From NCBI GenBank assembly GCA_038240335.1, contig JBBSDV010000082.1, positions 1 to 13,704 on the forward strand: 13,704 bases of DNA, in the 5' to 3' direction. Shown piece by piece: positions 1 to 6,641 of this stretch. The translations under genes were made by a program, and so were the position numbers. The notes beneath the pieces were generated by a model that saw only the letters and a list, made by a program, of their open reading frames with translations, was not told the DNA's origin and ran no database searches. The first letter of the stretch is position 1; the number at the start of each line of letters is the position of its first letter. This stretch comes from JBBSDV01 sp038240335. Its GTDB lineage: Bacteria > Chloroflexota > Dehalococcoidia > DSTF01 > JACRBR01.

Positions 1-1
1 C

Positions 2-340
2 GAACATCACGGCGCCTTCGAGGCGATCCAACGCGACGCGACAGCGCTGCTCGTCGTCGAGCGCGACGGGGGCGTCGTGGCGACCGCGACGCTCGTCATC
101 GTGCCCAACATCGGACACGGCGGCCGGCCGTATGCACTCGTCGAGAATGTCGTCGTAGACACGGGCTGTCGGGGCCAGGGGATCGGCGAGTAGTTACTGC
201 GGTTCATTATTGAAGAAGCGCGGGCGCGCGAATGCTACAAGGTCGCTCTCACCAGCAGGAAGACGAGGAAACGCGCGCACCGCTTCTACGAACGGCTCGG
301 GTTCGCTCCCGTGAGTGAAGGCTTCCGCACCGAGTTGTAG
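2..340 (+). pseudogene. GNAT-family N-acetyltransferase, 3' part, interrupted by in-frame TAG
   Basis: Reading frame 2 from the window edge gives a typical GNAT core: a beta strand ending in the segment 'YALVENVVVD', then the acetyl-CoA pyrophosphate-binding motif A 'RGQGIGE', then the C-terminal 'HRFYERLGF' motif and a stop at 338-340. The frame is broken once, by a TAG at 191-193 directly after GIGE and before LL. GNATs normally have Lys, Arg, Gln or Ala at that position (for example GIGxxLL), so a single substitution such as CAG or AAG to TAG would explain it. Downstream coding is otherwise intact and in frame, so the lesion is recent or is a sequencing error. The 5' end lies outside the window. 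GNATs transfer the acetyl group of acetyl-CoA to an amine; the substrate cannot be told here. Suppression of the amber codon is possible but nothing here supports it. Confidence 0.75.
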
Positions 341-376
341 GTCCGTTTTCGCGTGCGTACTTCGACACCGGGGCGT

Positions 377-398
377 GGTGCTCGGACTCGGGAGCACC
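377..398 (+). terminator. stem-loop after the broken GNAT gene (possible terminator)
   Basis: A perfect 7-bp stem (GGTGCTC at 377-383 with GAGCACC at 392-398) encloses an 8-base loop, 37 bases after the GNAT stop. There is no T tract after it, so an intrinsic terminator is only possible. It could be a transcript-end stabilising hairpin. The rest of 341-528 shows no gene. Confidence 0.35.
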
Positions 399-470
399 GA
401 TTGAGGTATATGATCACCGAACGGCAACACGCCGTATGCCCGCACGGCATCGACGTTCGCTACGGAACGG

Positions 471-476
471 TATACT
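471..476 (+). promoter_or_regulatory. candidate -10 element for the acyl-ACP desaturase gene
   Basis: TATACT matches the sigma-70 -10 consensus TATAAT at five of six positions and lies about 53 bases before the proposed TTG start, leaving a leader of roughly 45 bases. No good -35 is present at 16-18 bp upstream; TCGACG at 450-455 is the nearest and poorly spaced. Treat as a candidate. Confidence 0.35.
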
Positions 477-517
477 TCGATCGCACGGGCAGCTTCGGTA
501 CACGCCGCAGCGCCGCC

Positions 518-523
518 AGGAGG
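518..523 (+). promoter_or_regulatory. Shine-Dalgarno AGGAGG that decides the TTG start at 529
   Basis: A full AGGAGG lies 5 bases before TTG at 529. It sits only 2 bases before the alternative CTG at 526, and 80 bases downstream of the in-frame ATG at 436. Spacing therefore favours the TTG. Confidence 0.65.
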
Positions 524-528
524 CACTG

Positions 529-1545
529 TTGTCCAAGCTTCTCAAAAGAACCGAATATCCGTTCACCGGCGATCAGCCGAAACTAGCCCCGATCGACCAT
601 CGCACCCCGCCTAGCCGCGATGACGTCATTGCGTTTTACAAGACCCACGAGCGTCTCAGTTGGAGTCTCACGGAGTTCCTCGAGACACCGTGGACGGCGA
701 TCGACATCAACGCCCTGACGCCGACGGACGTGTTCGTCGTCGAGTCCGCGCTCCTTGTCGAAAGCAACAATCCCGACTATGTGGCGAACCTCATCGAGTA
801 CTTCAAGGCGGACCAAGACGTCTGCGACTTTGTGATGATGTGGGCGATGGAGGAGTGGAAGCACTATTACGTTCTCGCCGACTACCTAGTGAAGGTGCGG
901 ACGGCGCTCGCCGCCCGGGCGCAAGCACAGCCTGATTCGCATCTGAGCGAGGACGAGCTGACGGAGATCGAGGCATCGATTCGCCGGGGCTTGGGCGAGG
1001 ACATCAGCGCCGTGCGCGAAGCCAGCGCCGAGAACTGGGGCATCCCGATGCACTACCTGCCCTCGCAGGTCGTCGCTAACACGACGTTTCAGGAGTTTGT
1101 GACGGCGGAGTTCTACCGCAACCACGCGCAGCAGACGAAGGAGCCGATTCTGGCGAGGATCGAGACGTTGCTGGCGAAGGACGAGACGCGGCACGAGATG
1201 TTTTACGAGGCGCGTGTGCGGGATTGCCTCGCGCGGGAACCGGAGCTGATGCCGCTCGTAGTCGAAGCGCTCAAAGAGTTCGGCATGCCGGGCAAGTACC
1301 TGCTCGGCGATTACGAGGCGCGGCGTGCGGCGATGGAAGAAGCGGCGTTCCCGACTCTGGCGGCGAAGAAAGAGGCGTTCGTCCGCATCTTCGGTAAGAT
1401 GTCGCGCGTGGTCGGCTACGACAACGCGATGCGCGTGTTCACCGAAGGCAACTATCTCTCGGACGGCCAGCCCGATCCGAAGCGCAAGAAGATGCGGCCT
1501 GAGCTCATCACTCGCCTTGTCACGAGAAAGCTCGCCATCGACTAG
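529..1545 (+). CDS. acyl-ACP desaturase (soluble ferritin-like diiron enzyme)
   Basis: The product is predicted to insert a cis double bond into acyl chains carried on acyl carrier protein, using a diiron centre, O2 and electrons from ferredoxin, in the cytoplasm. Visible ligands, numbered from the TTG start, follow the stearoyl-ACP desaturase pattern: Glu78 in 'LVESNNPDY', Glu109-x-x-His112 in 'EEWKH', Glu189 in 'TTFQE', and Glu219-x-x-His222 in 'DETRHE'. The length of 338 aa is normal for bacterial members such as the mycobacterial DesA proteins. An ATG at 436 is in frame, but its extra 31 residues are basic and unlike the family. The TTG at 529 has a perfect AGGAGG at 518-523 with 5-base spacing, so I choose it. 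The gene appears to stand alone, and no ferredoxin gene is adjacent. The family call is firm; chain length and double-bond position are unknown. Confidence 0.88.
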   Translation: MSKLLKRTEYPFTGDQPKLAPIDHRTPPSRDDVIAFYKTHERLSWSLTEFLETPWTAIDINALTPTDVFVVESALLVESNNPDYVANLIEYFKADQDVCDFVMMWAMEEWKHYYVLADYLVKVRTALAARAQAQPDSHLSEDELTEIEASIRRGLGEDISAVREASAENWGIPMHYLPSQVVANTTFQEFVTAEFYRNHAQQTKEPILARIETLLAKDETRHEMFYEARVRDCLAREPELMPLVVEALKEFGMPGKYLLGDYEARRAAMEEAAFPTLAAKKEAFVRIFGKMSRVVGYDNAMRVFTEGNYLSDGQPDPKRKKMRPELITRLVTRKLAID

Positions 1546-1594
1546 CGGTCGCTAGCCCGAGCAGACGCGTCCTCCCCCCGGCGACTCCGTAACA

Positions 1595-1621
1595 CTTCGC
1601 GATTCATCGTTAGGCGCGAAG
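1595..1621 (+). terminator. stem-loop after the desaturase gene (possible terminator)
   Basis: CTTCGCG at 1595-1601 pairs perfectly with CGCGAAG at 1615-1621 around a 13-base loop, 50 bases after the desaturase stop. No T run follows, so intrinsic termination is uncertain. The position, between one gene's end and the next gene's TATAAT box, fits a transcript boundary. Confidence 0.35.
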
Positions 1622-1671
1622 GCATCCATCTTCGATGTATCTCGTTCCGCCTCATCCTGGCGCGATTTCGG

Positions 1672-1677
1672 TATAAT
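1672..1677 (+). promoter_or_regulatory. perfect -10 TATAAT for the zinc-ribbon membrane protein gene
   Basis: TATAAT matches the sigma-70 -10 consensus exactly. It stands out in GC-rich surroundings, 54 bases before the ATG at 1731. No convincing -35 is seen at the normal distance (GCCTCA occupies it). An AAGGAG at 1714-1719 follows, 11 bases before the ATG. Confidence 0.5.
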
Positions 1678-1730
1678 CGCGGCAGATCGGCGCCTCTGCT
1701 CGTCGTCGTCAACAAGGAGACATTCCCTAG

Positions 1731-2357
1731 ATGTTGCTTGCGATTTGGGACGATGGCGTATGGCAGGACGCGGCTCGCATCGCCGTAATAGCGCTCATCG
1801 CGTACGGCCTCGTGCTCTGGATCGGCGCGCTCGTCTGGACGTACCGCGATGCTTCTTCGCGAACACGCGATCCCTTCACGCAGGCGATGGCGCTGCTGCT
1901 CGTCCTCGTCTTCAATCTTCCCGGTCTGCTGCTGTACCTGATTTTGCGGCCCAAGGACACACTTGTCGACGCCTACGATCGGCAACTCGAGGCCGAGGCG
2001 CTGCTGCACGAGATTCAGGAGCAGGCGACTTGCCCGTCATGCCGCCGAAAGATCGAGAGCGACTTCGTCGCCTGCCCGTTCTGCCGGACGACCCTGCGGA
2101 CGCCTTGCGAAGCTTGCGGGAAGCCGATGGCGGCGACCTGGGTGCTCTGTCCCTTCTGCGCGACGGAGCGCAGCGGAGCACCGACGTCCCTCGCGGGACG
2201 AGGCACGGCGGCCCCAGCGCCCGCGTCTCGCGAGCGTGGCACCGAGCCCACGCAGATGCAGCGGCCTAAGCGCGCGAGTACGGCGACCTATACGCCACCC
2301 GCGGCTCCCGTCGTCCCTGTCTCGCAGCCCGATACGGGCATCGACGCTGGCTCGTAA
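1731..2357 (+). CDS. two-TM membrane protein with double zinc-ribbon domain
   Basis: This 208-aa protein has two N-terminal hydrophobic segments, about residues 16-36 ('IAVIALIAYGLVLWIGALVW') and 51-71 ('AMALLLVLVFNLPGLLLYLI'). The second is followed by 'RPKDTLVDAY'. A helical linker leads to four CxxC pairs, in order 'CPSC', 'CPFC', 'CEAC' and 'CPFC', at about residues 101-142. These form a double zinc ribbon of the DZANK type. The final 60 residues are Ala/Pro/Thr-rich and probably disordered. The ribbon presumably faces the cytoplasm. Such proteins are common in Chloroflexota and Actinobacteria but mostly uncharacterised, so no reaction can be assigned. A perfect TATAAT box upstream suggests its own promoter. 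Confidence is high that the gene is real and low for function. Confidence 0.8.
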   Translation: MLLAIWDDGVWQDAARIAVIALIAYGLVLWIGALVWTYRDASSRTRDPFTQAMALLLVLVFNLPGLLLYLILRPKDTLVDAYDRQLEAEALLHEIQEQATCPSCRRKIESDFVACPFCRTTLRTPCEACGKPMAATWVLCPFCATERSGAPTSLAGRGTAAPAPASRERGTEPTQMQRPKRASTATYTPPAAPVVPVSQPDTGIDAGS

Positions 2358-2360
2358 CCT

Positions 2361-2558
2361 CGGATCTCGATCTGCGCGTTGTGTGTGGTGGCACGTCAGA
2401 GGGTCGAGTGACGTGCATTCCAGCTCGCGCATTCGATCGTGGTACCCGCAATCACACTGGGAACGGTCCGATATGAGGAACATCACCGCCTGCCTTGACA
2501 TCCCACGACCATAAACCGACGTGTCCGCCGTTCATCGAGACCACAGAAGGACCCGCAC
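2361..2558 (+). promoter_or_regulatory. ileS leader, candidate (atypical) T-box-like riboswitch
   Basis: About 200 bases separate the zinc-ribbon gene from ileS. They hold the 8-bp hairpin at 2391-2416 and then GTGGTACCCGC at 2439-2449. The latter resembles the T-box core, whose consensus contains GGTGGTACCGCG, but carries one extra C. The UGGU would pair with the ACCA end of a tRNA with discriminator A, as tRNA-Ile has. ATCG (2436-2439) and CGAT (2469-2472) could form helix A1, but helix A2 is not textbook. No specifier loop showing an Ile codon was identified with certainty. No terminator with a T run precedes the start, so any switch would act on translation. A Shine-Dalgarno AGAAGGA lies at 2545-2551, 7 bases before the ATG. 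T-boxes upstream of ileS are well known in Actinobacteria; here the call is tentative. Confidence 0.3.
2391..2416 (+). other. strong stem-loop in the ileS leader
   Basis: GCACGTCA (2391-2398) is perfectly complementary to TGACGTGC (2409-2416), giving an 8-bp stem with a 10-base loop. It lies 34 bases after the zinc-ribbon gene stop and 143 bases before ileS. With no T run behind it, an RNA element of the ileS leader is at least as likely as a terminator of the preceding gene. Confidence 0.5.
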
Positions 2559-5500
2559 ATGAAACCCGTTTCCACCCGACCCGACTTCGTCGCGATGGAG
2601 AAGTGCACGCTCGAGTCGTGGCGTGAGCGCGGCACGATGCAGCAGTACCTGCACCGCAATGATGCATCGGATCGGCGCTGGTCGTTCATCGACGGACCGA
2701 TCACGGCCAACAATCCGATGGGCGTACATCACGCCTGGGGCCGCTCCTACAAGGATCTGTGGCAGCGATTCCACACGATGCTCGGCGAGAAACAGCGTTA
2801 CCAGAACGGCTTCGACTGCCAGGGGCTGTGGATCGAGGTCGAGGTCGAGAAGGCGCACGGGTTTACATCGAAGAAGGACATCCTCGATTTTGGGGTCGCG
2901 AAGTTCGTGCAGGAGTGCAAGGATCGTGTCGCCAAGTTCGCCGCGGTGCAGACCGAACAATCAATCCGTCTCGGCTACTGGATGGACTGGGACAACTCGT
3001 ACTACACGAACTCGGACGAGAACAACTACACGATCTGGATGTTCCTCAAGACGTGCTGGGAGCGCGGCTGGGTGTACAAGGGCCACGACACGATGCCGTG
3101 GTGCCCGCGCTGCGCCACCGGCCTCTCCGAGCACGAGATCGTCACGGAGGGCTACCGCGAGGTCACCCACACGAGCGTCTACGTGAAGTTCCCGCTCCTC
3201 GAGCGGCCTGGGGAATCGCTGCTGGTGTGGACGACGACGCCCTGGACACTGCCGGGCAATATCGCGGCGGCGGTACATCCTGACCTGACGTACATGAAGG
3301 TGCGCGATGGCAACGACGTGCTGTACGTCTCGAAGGGCGCGGCGAAGACCGCCCTCAAGCCGGGCTTCGAAGTGCTCGGCGACGTAAAGGGCGCCGAGCT
3401 GGTCGGGCTGACGTACCGCGGGCCGTTCGATGAGCTGCCGGTGCAGCAGGGAATCGACCACCGGGTCATCGCCTGGACCGATGTGTCTGACGAAGAGGGC
3501 ACGGGCATCGTCCATATCGCGCCCGGCTGCGGCAAGGAGGACTTCGCGCTGAGCAAGCAGTACGGACTCGCGGTGATCGCGCCCGTCGACGACGAGGGCG
3601 TGTACATCGGCGGCTTCGGTGCGCTCACCGGTAGCCATGTCGGCGAGACGGAGACGCGCGATGCAATCTTCCAGCAGCTACGCGACAAGCAGTTCATGTA
3701 CCGCACGCAGCAATACCCGCACCGCTATCCACACTGCTGGCGCTGCGGTACGGAGCTGATCTTCCGTCTCGTCGACGAGTGGTTCATCAGCATGGACGAG
3801 CTGCGCGACAAGATCGCGGCGATCACGAAGCAGATCCGGTGGATCCCCGACTTCGGGATGGCACGCGAGCTCGACTGGCTGAAGAACATGGACGACTGGA
3901 TGATCTCGAAGAAGCGCTACTACGGTCTGGCGCTGCCGATCTACAACTGCGAGTCGTGCGGCACGTTCGAGGTGCTCGGCAGCGAGGACGAATTGCGCGA
4001 GCGCGCAGTCGAAGGTTGGGCGCAGTTCAAGGGGCACTCGCCGCACAAGCCGTACATCGACAACGTCAAGATCAAGTGTGCGACGTGCGGCGAGATCGTG
4101 TCGCGCATCCCGGATGTCGGCAACCCGTGGCTCGACGCCGGCATCGTTCCGTACGCGACGCTGAACTACCGCCACGACAAGTCGTACTGGGAGCAATGGT
4201 TCCCGGCGCAGTTCATCACCGAAGCGTTCCCGGGCCAGTTCCGCAACTGGTTCTACTCGCTGTTGACGATGTCGACGGCGATGGAGGACCGGGCGCCGTT
4301 CGAGGTGGTGCTGGGACACGCGATGGTGCGGGACGAGCGCGGCGACGAGATGCACAAGAGCGCCGGCAACGCGATCTGGTTCGAGGATGCGGCGGACACG
4401 ATGGGCGTCGACGTGATGCGCTGGATGTTCCTCCGCAGCAATCCGGCGACGAACATCAACTTCGGCTACGGGGAGGCCGACGAGGTGCGCCGCGGCATGT
4501 TCCTGACACTGTGGAACACCTACGCCTTCTTCCTCACCTACGCTTCGCTTGACGGCTGGACGCCGGAAGCGCATGCGACGAACAGCGACGACGGTGTGGC
4601 GACGCAGCCTGCACCCCTGATTGCGTCATCGCTCGCCGAGCTCGATCGCTGGGTGATCTCGGAGCTGCATCAGCTGATCGAAGGCGTCACGAAGGCGTTG
4701 CAGGATTTCGACGCCCAGAACGCCGCGAAGCAGATCGAAGCGTTCGTCGATGATCTGTCGAACTGGTACGTGCGGCGCAGCCGGCGGCGATTCTGGAAGT
4801 CTGAGAGCGACAGCGACAAGCTCGCGGCTTACTCGACGTTGTACGAGTGCCTCGTCACGCTCGCGAAGCTCCTTGCGCCGTTCACGCCATTCCTCGCCGA
4901 GGAGATGTACTTGGGCCTGGAAGCGGGAGGGTGGAAGCTGGAGACTGGACAATCGCCACGCGAGAGCGTGCATCTCAGCGACTGGCCGCGCGCCGACCTG
5001 GCGCGGATCGACCGGACGCTGTCGGCGGACACGCGGCTGGTGATGCGCATCGCATCGCTCGGGAGGGCGGCGCGGGCGAAGGCGCAGATGCGCGTCCGGC
5101 AGCCGGTCGCCGAGATCTTCGTGAAGCTGCCGACGCAGGCGGAGGAGCAAGCGCTCGAGCGGCTTTCGCCGCAGTTGCTCGAGGAACTCAACGTAAAGGC
5201 GCTGCGTATCGTTCGCGACGAGACGGACTTCCTGCGCTTCGAGGTGAAGCCGAACCTCAAGCTCCTCGGCCAGAAGTACGGGCGGGACGTGCAGATGATC
5301 GCGCAGGCGCTCGCGTCGATGCCGGAAGCGGCACTGGCGCAAGTCGCGCGCGCCGCTGGCAGCGGCGAGTCGGTGGAGGTCGCCGGCAAGCAACTGGCGC
5401 CGGAGGAACTGCTTGTGAACGGGCGAGAGAAGGAAGGCTTCGCGTCGGCGGAGGAGAACGGTGCTGTCGTCATCGTCTCATCGGAACTGACGCCCGCGCT

Positions 5501-5762
5501 CGTGCAGGAGGGCCTCGCGCGCGAGATCGTCCATCGCATCCAGAACCTGCGCAAGGACGCTGGGTTCGAGATCGCTGATCGGATCAAGACCTACTACGAG
5601 GGAGATGCTGAGATCGCGGACTGCATGCGTGGCTTCGGGCCGTACATCAGCGCCGAGACGCTGTCGGTCGCGCTTTCGGATGACGCGCCGGAGCATGGGG
5701 TGCACCGCGAATCCGCCGACATCGACGGTCACGCGATCACGCTGTCCGTCGTGCGGGTGTAG
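2559..5762 (+). CDS. ileS: isoleucyl-tRNA synthetase with altered GVHH signature motif
   Basis: The product charges tRNA-Ile with isoleucine in the cytoplasm; 1067 aa is full length. The class I 'HIGH' site reads G55-V56-H57-H58 within 'PMGVHHAWGR', that is, GxHH instead of HxGH. The second signature is the KMSKS variant at 598-604 (MHKSAGN). The CP1 editing domain is intact: a Thr-rich 'WTTTPWTLPGN' around 224-234, and 'HIAPGCGKEDF' at 319-329 with the expected Asp328. Cysteine pairs C182/C185 with C393/C396 and C464/C467 with C507/C510 look like two zinc knuckles. A 'MRVRQPV' anticodon-domain motif follows in the C-terminal third. The start has AGAAGGA 7 bases upstream. Published work on type 2 IleRS ties GxHH to mupirocin hyper-resistance; applying this here is inference. 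The next gene starts 9 bases after the stop, so co-transcription is likely. Confidence 0.95.
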   Translation: MKPVSTRPDFVAMEKCTLESWRERGTMQQYLHRNDASDRRWSFIDGPITANNPMGVHHAWGRSYKDLWQRFHTMLGEKQRYQNGFDCQGLWIEVEVEKAHGFTSKKDILDFGVAKFVQECKDRVAKFAAVQTEQSIRLGYWMDWDNSYYTNSDENNYTIWMFLKTCWERGWVYKGHDTMPWCPRCATGLSEHEIVTEGYREVTHTSVYVKFPLLERPGESLLVWTTTPWTLPGNIAAAVHPDLTYMKVRDGNDVLYVSKGAAKTALKPGFEVLGDVKGAELVGLTYRGPFDELPVQQGIDHRVIAWTDVSDEEGTGIVHIAPGCGKEDFALSKQYGLAVIAPVDDEGVYIGGFGALTGSHVGETETRDAIFQQLRDKQFMYRTQQYPHRYPHCWRCGTELIFRLVDEWFISMDELRDKIAAITKQIRWIPDFGMARELDWLKNMDDWMISKKRYYGLALPIYNCESCGTFEVLGSEDELRERAVEGWAQFKGHSPHKPYIDNVKIKCATCGEIVSRIPDVGNPWLDAGIVPYATLNYRHDKSYWEQWFPAQFITEAFPGQFRNWFYSLLTMSTAMEDRAPFEVVLGHAMVRDERGDEMHKSAGNAIWFEDAADTMGVDVMRWMFLRSNPATNINFGYGEADEVRRGMFLTLWNTYAFFLTYASLDGWTPEAHATNSDDGVATQPAPLIASSLAELDRWVISELHQLIEGVTKALQDFDAQNAAKQIEAFVDDLSNWYVRRSRRRFWKSESDSDKLAAYSTLYECLVTLAKLLAPFTPFLAEEMYLGLEAGGWKLETGQSPRESVHLSDWPRADLARIDRTLSADTRLVMRIASLGRAARAKAQMRVRQPVAEIFVKLPTQAEEQALERLSPQLLEELNVKALRIVRDETDFLRFEVKPNLKLLGQKYGRDVQMIAQALASMPEAALAQVARAAGSGESVEVAGKQLAPEELLVNGREKEGFASAEENGAVVIVSSELTPALVQEGLAREIVHRIQNLRKDAGFEIADRIKTYYEGDAEIADCMRGFGPYISAETLSVALSDDAPEHGVHRESADIDGHAITLSVVRV

Positions 5763-5771
5763 ACTCTGCGC

Positions 5772-6641
5772 ATGCTTCCGCTGCGATCGTTCGTCATGGT
5801 GTGCGCGATCGCCATCACGCTCGCGTTCACCGCGTGCGGCGGCGACAAACCGAGCACGTTCGACGCCACGCCTGAGGCGGAGCAGCCCGACTACCTCCAC
5901 CGAGTCGCCGACCTATTGAGTTCGCTGAACCGCGACGAAGCGGTGAGCACGTATCCCCTCTACTATGTGACGCCCGAGGTCGGAGAGGTCAACGCGTGGA
6001 TCACGGCAGTCAATCAATGGGATGCACTGCGGCCACCCGCTGATCTTGTCGGCGTACATCGAAGACTTGGCGCACACATGCGGCGTATGGTCGAGGCCTA
6101 CCGCTCAATGCGCTTTCGCCAGGTCGTAACGTTTAAAGATCCATGGAATGAGTGGTGGAATGCAGCTGAGGAGCACTACGGAGTGCTCCTGTACCAAGTC
6201 CACGATCCGTTCATGGAACCAACGATCTGTCACGATGATGTGCTTGTCATACCGCCCACGGATGGACTCCTAGATCGGTGGCAGATTGCCGTACTCAAGG
6301 TTCCGTCCAAGTTCGAGCCGAAGGAACGGCCTTGGGAGATACTTCGTGTCGTGGGCCTAGGTGGCGAAACCATCGTCGTGGGTCCGGATGGCGTCACTGT
6401 CGATGGCCAACTGCGGACGGACGACGTGTACGCGCCCAGGCAAGCCGACTTCACGTTCGGTCCGGTCACCGTCCCTGCTGGGAAGTATTTTCTTCTCGCC
6501 GACAAGAGATGGAAGGCGATTGACTCGCGCAACAACAGGGAGATCGGAGCGCCTACGTTCTACGGTCCTGAAGATCTCATCGGAGAACTGCCCGCCGATA
6601 CGAAAGGTTGCGAATTCAATTCCGCGTACAAAGACCCGTGA
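5772..6641 (+). CDS. putative lipoprotein with signal peptidase I (S26) fold, catalytic Ser and Lys lost
   Basis: The N-terminus looks like a lipoprotein signal (basic start, hydrophobic 8-20, then 'AFTAC' with Cys22 followed by GGD). Residues 25-135 are an unrecognised, probably helical region. From about 140 the order of signal peptidase I boxes is clear: 'DPFMEPTI', 'RWQIAVLKVP', 'EILRVVGLGGE', 'DGVTVDGQ', and 'VPAGKYFLLADKRWKAIDSR' ending '..EDLIGE'. The nucleophile Ser is Phe147 (FMEPT for SMEPT). The general-base Lys of 'KRVIG' is Leu191. The 'GDNR' box reads ADKR. Peptidase activity is therefore not expected; a binding or scaffold role is inferred. The anchor is a single N-terminal segment, as in lipoproteins. 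The gene starts 9 bases after ileS with no clear Shine-Dalgarno and overlaps the GTGA at the next gene's presumed start, suggesting an operon. The -3 Phe of the lipobox is unusual, so a plain signal anchor is the alternative. Confidence 0.7.
   Translation: MLPLRSFVMVCAIAITLAFTACGGDKPSTFDATPEAEQPDYLHRVADLLSSLNRDEAVSTYPLYYVTPEVGEVNAWITAVNQWDALRPPADLVGVHRRLGAHMRRMVEAYRSMRFRQVVTFKDPWNEWWNAAEEHYGVLLYQVHDPFMEPTICHDDVLVIPPTDGLLDRWQIAVLKVPSKFEPKERPWEILRVVGLGGETIVVGPDGVTVDGQLRTDDVYAPRQADFTFGPVTVPAGKYFLLADKRWKAIDSRNNREIGAPTFYGPEDLIGELPADTKGCEFNSAYKDP

Noticed and set aside
436..528. Upstream ATG extension of the desaturase
   Set aside because: The extra residues are basic and low in family similarity, and a perfect Shine-Dalgarno precedes the TTG at 529.
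2495..2500. Perfect TTGACA -35 hexamer just before ileS
   Set aside because: No -10 hexamer lies 16-18 bp downstream (GACGTG occupies that place), and CATAAA is only 9 bp away.
4626..5393. Long open frames on the minus strand across ileS and elsewhere
   Set aside because: Arg- and Leu-rich shadow frames typical of high-GC coding DNA, with no recognisable motifs; the plus-strand gene is secure.
6361..6639. Upstream in-frame starts (GTG 6361, TTG 6520) for the GT-C gene
   Set aside because: They would overlap the lipoprotein gene by up to 280 bases and encode Arg/Ser-rich sequence with no family similarity.
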